Source: Dimorphilus gyrociliatus | Taxonomy: Eukaryota > Annelida > Polychaeta > Dinophilidae | Direction: 5' to 3' | Length of the DNA: 64,000 bases | NCBI GenBank assembly: GCA_904063045.1 | Contig: CAJFCJ010000039.1 | Location: 1 to 64,000 of the forward strand | Shown here: piece by piece, positions 42,001 through 48,000 of the stretch | Position numbering within the stretch: the first letter of the stretch is position 1 | Layout: the number at the start of each line of letters is the position of its first letter | Position numbers and translations under genes: made by a program | The notes under the pieces: generated by a model | What the model was told of the DNA's origin: nothing | What the model saw: only the letters and a program-made list of their open reading frames with translations | Databases searched by the model: none

Positions 42001-45000
42001 TGGTTTGCCAGAATCATCTCTTGTGAGTGTGATAACAACCTTTCCTATTTTATAGCCATCTGAAAGGTTTGGTGAATATTTTACTTCATCTTCTGGATAA
42101 TCCTGTTTGTTTACAAAATAGAATTAGATTAAGAGATATTCATCTTTCTTCTCCATTACCCTTTCGTATTGAGCTGTTGCCCCGCTTGTTAAAAAGATTT
42201 TTACAGCTAAATTTTTAACATTTTTAACGGCATATTGTAATGAAATGAGTGAATTTTCTCCGACTTGACCAGCTTGAAGAACGATTTCAACTTCATTTTT
42301 ATTTTCTTCATAATATTCACCAGATCCATCAGCAATATCTGATGGAATTGCTGAGAACTCATTTTCACTTGTAAAGCTTCCTACTGATAGAGTATCCAGT
42401 GATTGGTAGTCGTAAGTCAACAAATCACCTCCATTCTCACATACTGGAGCTAGAATAAATCAGATATAAAAATATTACCATAATTATTAAATAATTAGTG
42501 TTTAATTAATGATTTTTATTTACAAGTAGTTGTTGGACTTGTTGTTGTTGTTAGTGTTGTTGTTGTTGCTGTTGTTGTTGTTGTTGGTGACGTAATACAT
42601 ACTTGGGCCGAAATTAATCCAACTTTAATAGAAGTGCCGTCATCTCTCTTTTCCAAAATAAGTTTAATGATACCCAAATTAATTCCAGCTTGTCCATTTA
42701 GTATTCTATCTTCTACACTTCCATCAGTGTTAGCCTGTAGTAGTTAATTTTTTATAAAATAGTCATGATGTTAGTTTGAAAATCCTACTTTTGTTGTTTG
42801 GGCGGTTCCTCCTGATTTGTATGTTATGTGCCAGTAAAATGATGCAACATTTTCAAAGCGAACTGCTATAGAGAGAACAAGAACATCTCCTTCAACGTTG
42901 GGGGAAAATTCAATTTCAACATTGTCATCGCTATTATACGAAATGTCTGTTCCTTTTAGAGCATCTTCAGCTGAAACGCCGGCAACGGAGTCAACGACGT
43001 TTAGAACTTTTGATTCAGAGTTTAAAACGGCAGGACTACCCTCCTCGCACTGATGAGCTAATAGATAAAAGTAATGTATAAGTATATATACAGATAAAAG
43101 ATACTTTAAACGTACGAGTTGAAGTGGTAGTGGTAAGAGTTGTTGTGGTTTGTTCAGTTGTTGTTGATTTTTCGTGAAGACATAGATCGGCTTGGACATT
43201 TAGAACACTTAAATCTTGTTCGTTATCTCGTTTTACAACAACCAATTTCACTTCTCTTAACAATACACCAGTTCCACTACCAGTTAAAGCAGTCTCGAAA
43301 AAGGCAGAGCCTTCCTCAACACTTTTCTAAAATGTTATATTTATATTTTATAACTTTATCACCTATAATTACTATTCTGTTAATTTTACCGTTGGTTTTA
43401 TTGTAGGCTCCTCAACGCCATTAAATTTAATTTCCCAATGATATTCTAGAGCGTTGATTAGTCTGACCTTAAATTTTAAGAAATATACATCTTTGTCAGA
43501 GTTTGGAAGGAATACAATAGTTATTCCTTGGTTGCTATTATATTGTGAACCAGAATTAAATAGAGCAGGGGAAAAGTCGTTTCCTGGGGCTTGTTCATCG
43601 TAGATGGTCAAACCAACTGAACCGGAAGCATACCTTTGAGGTTCGCCTTCAAGACACTCCAAGGCTATAAAAAACATTTAAAATTATTATTATTTGTCTA
43701 ATGATCTTTTAGCTAAAAACTTACGTGCTGTGGTTGTTGTTGATGAAACTGTAGTGGTCGTTCCAGTTGTTGTTCCGGTTGTTGTTCCGGTTGTTGTTCC
43801 AGTTGTTGTTCCTGTTGTTGTTCCAGTTGTTGTTCCTGTTGTTGTTCCAGTTGTTGTTCCAGTTGTTGTTCCTGTTGTTGTTCCTGTTGTTGTTCCAGTT
43901 GTTGTTCCAGTTGTTGTTGATTCTGTTGTGGTAGCTTGAAAGAGAAATAAAATTGTTTTAATATAAGTTTTAATAAAACATTGAAAGGTGTTTGTGTGTT
44001 TGTGCTGTAACACATACTTATAACTTCTCCACAAACTGTTCCGCCAAGTTCTTTAATTTCAACAGGTTTGCTTGTATCGGCTGATGTTAATCTGATTTCA
44101 ATTTTCTTGAAATTAAATCCTTCAGGATTGATTTTGATTGAAACTTTTACGAATTCATCGGTTGATGAAATGTCCTAAAATAGATAATAATCATTATAAA
44201 ATATCTAGGTCAATTTGCCGGTGGAAAAAAGAAATTACGCACGATAGGTGTAGATGACAATGCTCCATTGGCGTCTGTGAGTAAAGCTGTTCCTCCTGCT
44301 ACGTTCTTAACGAAGAAAGCTAGGCTTGACACGACATCTGGTCCATTTGAGAGAGGCTCAATTTTAAATTTTGTTTCGGCATTACCGGATACATCTCCGA
44401 ATGTTTCGTCTGATCCAAGTAAGGCATCGCTCATATCAATATTGCTTGTAGAAAGAAGAGAAAGTGCTAAAACTCTATTAGTAAAATCGAAAGGATTTTG
44501 TTCTCCTCCAATCACGCAAATCTTTGGTGGAGTTGTCGTTGTTGCGGTTGTTGTTTCGGTTGTTGTTGCAGTTGTAGTTTCTGTTGTAGTTCCTGTTGTT
44601 GTTGATTCTGTTGTTGTACTTGTAAAACAGTTAATCTCATCGCTTCCATCTCCACAATCATCGTGATTATCACATCTAATATTCATTGGCATACACTCTC
44701 CTGATTGACATCTGTAATATTTGTCTGGATCACATTCCTCTGTTGTACAATTCTTCTCATCAGAGTAATCATTCATTCCGCAATCTCTATGCGAATCGCA
44801 TCTAAATTCCTTTTTGATGCAAGCGCCTGACTCGCATTCAAACTCATCTTCATCACAAGTCGGTGGGTCTAGAATTTTGAAAAATTATTAATATTACTTC
44901 ATGCAAGATGTAAATGATTAATAAATGCTACATACGGCAATTAAATTCATCACTGTCGTCCTGACAATCGTAGTTTCCGTCGCAATGTAATGGCATATCA

Positions 45001-48000
45001 ATACATTGAATAGCATTCAAACAACGGAATTGACCGGGTTTACATTGGAATACTGTTCGGAATAAGATATAATTAAAAATGATGATAAATGAATAAAAGA
45101 AAGAGCAATACGTACTGCATTCTTCTTCATCGGAATTGTCTCCGCAATCATTCATTCCATCGCATTTAAATTCTATTGGGATGCATTTGTCAGTTTTGTT
45201 ACACTTGAATTCGTCGTCTTTACATTCAACAACGCATGGTGTACCAAAGCATTCAAATTTAGCGTTTTTACATGTGCAATTCATACAATTATTATAAACA
45301 ATAGATTCAGCTGGATATTCTTTGCCATTGTGAATACATGGACAATCTAAAGCTGGAACGCATTGATTGTTATCCAAAACTGTTCCCTGAGGACAGAAGC
45401 AGCCTTCCAAACAATGAGTATCTTGGCAGTAGGGCTCTGGTGCTTCTCCTATGTTTCTGCAGGTTTGAGGGCATGGTGGCCCGCATGGTCTGTACTCTTT
45501 ACCTCCCTCGCACATAACGGGACATAAATGTTGACTTCTCCATTTTACGTAGACTCCGTTCTTATTACAAACTTCGGCAAAATTAGCAATGGCTGTGCAC
45601 AAACATTCACAATCGCCTCCTCTGTTACATCCGCATGCGTCGTATTTGCATTCTTTATAATATTCAAGGAATGTAGGAACAACATCTCTGCAAGCAGCAA
45701 AGGCTGGTCCATCTGTAATGATTTTGCAAGAATCTTCAGCCCATTCTCTTCTATCTGGGAATTGTTCACAAGGATCTAATAGATCGTATGTGTGTGGTTT
45801 ATCAATGTTGCCACATTTTCCAGTAACTTCCCATTGCTGGGCAAATTCAGCAACAGTTTCAGCAGTTCCGAAATCATTTGAGGCGTCATTGTCAAAGTTA
45901 CCACACAAACCATTCACTTTATTCTGATGTCCTCTGCTGACGAACAAGTATACTCTGGTTCCACCATCCCATTGAACGCTTAGCCCAGAATCGTGTATAT
46001 TGATTATTGTAAATAATCCAGCTGGACCAACATAAATACCGTTATATCTAAGACTATCACCATAACCTACAGTGACATTGTCAACTTTGATATCAGCTCC
46101 TTGAATCATTTCAATTGAAACTCCATTAGCTAAAATTTTGATACTCTTTGTGCATGTAACACCACCAGTCCCGCAAGCGTGGTTCTTAGCAATAACAGTA
46201 AGTTGTGATCCTTCTGTGCTTTTAAGTAAATAATATGAACAACTTCCTTGGAAAGTGTATCTCTTTCCATCGAATGTATAGTAGTGAGGATCTCCAGAAG
46301 CCCAACAAACCGCTGGACAGTCTGCTGTTGATGGTTGTTTTTCCCATAAACCACCTTTGCATACGTATGTATTGCAACCATCTTTTAAGATATCAGCTTT
46401 ACCGTAATATTTATCGTTATGGAAACATGGGCAAGTATTGCTAGCAATACAATTTCCATCGTGATTTAAAACCAAACCATCTGGACATCCACAACCTTCG
46501 CGAGGTTCTTCTGGTTGGCAGTCAGCAATTCTCATGTAATCGAAGCAGGTAGCTCCACAGGTTTTTAAATCTTTTCTCCATTCTTGATTTTTTGGGCATT
46601 GTACTGAATCAGAGCAGGATTTTGTTCCGCAGTTCCAGCTGCCATTTGAGCATGTACAATTTGAACATGCTCTCCTGATAACTGATCCAGCATCTTTGTA
46701 TGGATTTAGGTGATCATTTTTATCGTAACAGGTACAATCTTTAACTTGGACGCACTGTCCACGATTATCTAATCTTTGACCAGTTGGACAACCGCAACCT
46801 CCGTAGCAGTTTTTATCTTCGCAACCCAAAGGATGTTCGAAATCCATACAGCTATTGCAAGATGAGAAACATTCATCATAGACTTCGCCATTTTTACATT
46901 GATATCCGTCGATATTTTTACATTTAAGTAATAGTCCTGTGTCACCTCTCCAGTTGATTTTAACTCCTTTTTCCATACATGCCTCGGCATAGGCAGCGAC
47001 AATATTACAGAATCCTAAATAGGAATTTTCATTGGCACACATATCATAATTACACATCTCTTTGTAGATTCGAGGATCGATAACGTCATGACACTCTTTT
47101 AAGACTCCTTCGTCGATAAATGCTTTGCATGTTGCATGGACTCCATCTCTTTTTTCTGTTTCAAGTGCGCATGGATCAATGTGTTGACCGACATTTGCCT
47201 TTGGAGTATCCGAACAGGTTGACTGCTTGAAGGAATTAACAAATTCGGACATAGTTGATATTGGTGCATTTGATCTTGGCACACGATCGTCGAGTGGGGA
47301 ACCGTTATAGTTGCCGCATAGACCTCTAACTTTATCAGCGTAATAAGGTGATAAGTAGACGTAAATTCTTCCATTTTTATCATAGCTGACTCTAAAACCA
47401 AAACCTCTTATGGTTGTGAGTAAAGAAGTTGATCGTGTAACAGATAATTCTGGTCTATAATACGGATTTGTAGCAACATTTGAGATTTCTCTTCCGTTAA
47501 TAACAGCAGCTACGTTTCTAAAAAGAAAAATATGGTTGAAAATTGATTTATTTCTCTTTTTAAACTTACCCTCCTGCAGCTTTCAAGAGTACTTTTACAT
47601 CGTTGTATTGAATAAAGACTGAAATTATAGAGGGAGTGCCTAATTTACCAAAATCTTCCATTGAATAGGCAATTTGTAAATTTCCTTTTCCTTCCGTTAC
47701 AACTGTGTTCCTTTCAACCAAAGTATATTGGCAATTGTCTCCTCTTAAGTCAAATGAATCTCCATCAAAAGTAGTAATATGTTGTAAACCGATGATTGAA
47801 CATTTCTTAGGACATCGTTTCTTTGTGCATATCCATCTACCGTATTTACATTCGCATGTATTACAATCTGGTTTGATTACATCACCAGAAGAATATCTCT
47901 TCATTTGATAAGAACAAGAGCAATCTCTAGCTTCTACGCAAGTGTTTGTCATTTCGTCCATAAAGGTTCCAGGTTTACAAGTACATCCGGGAACGCATTG

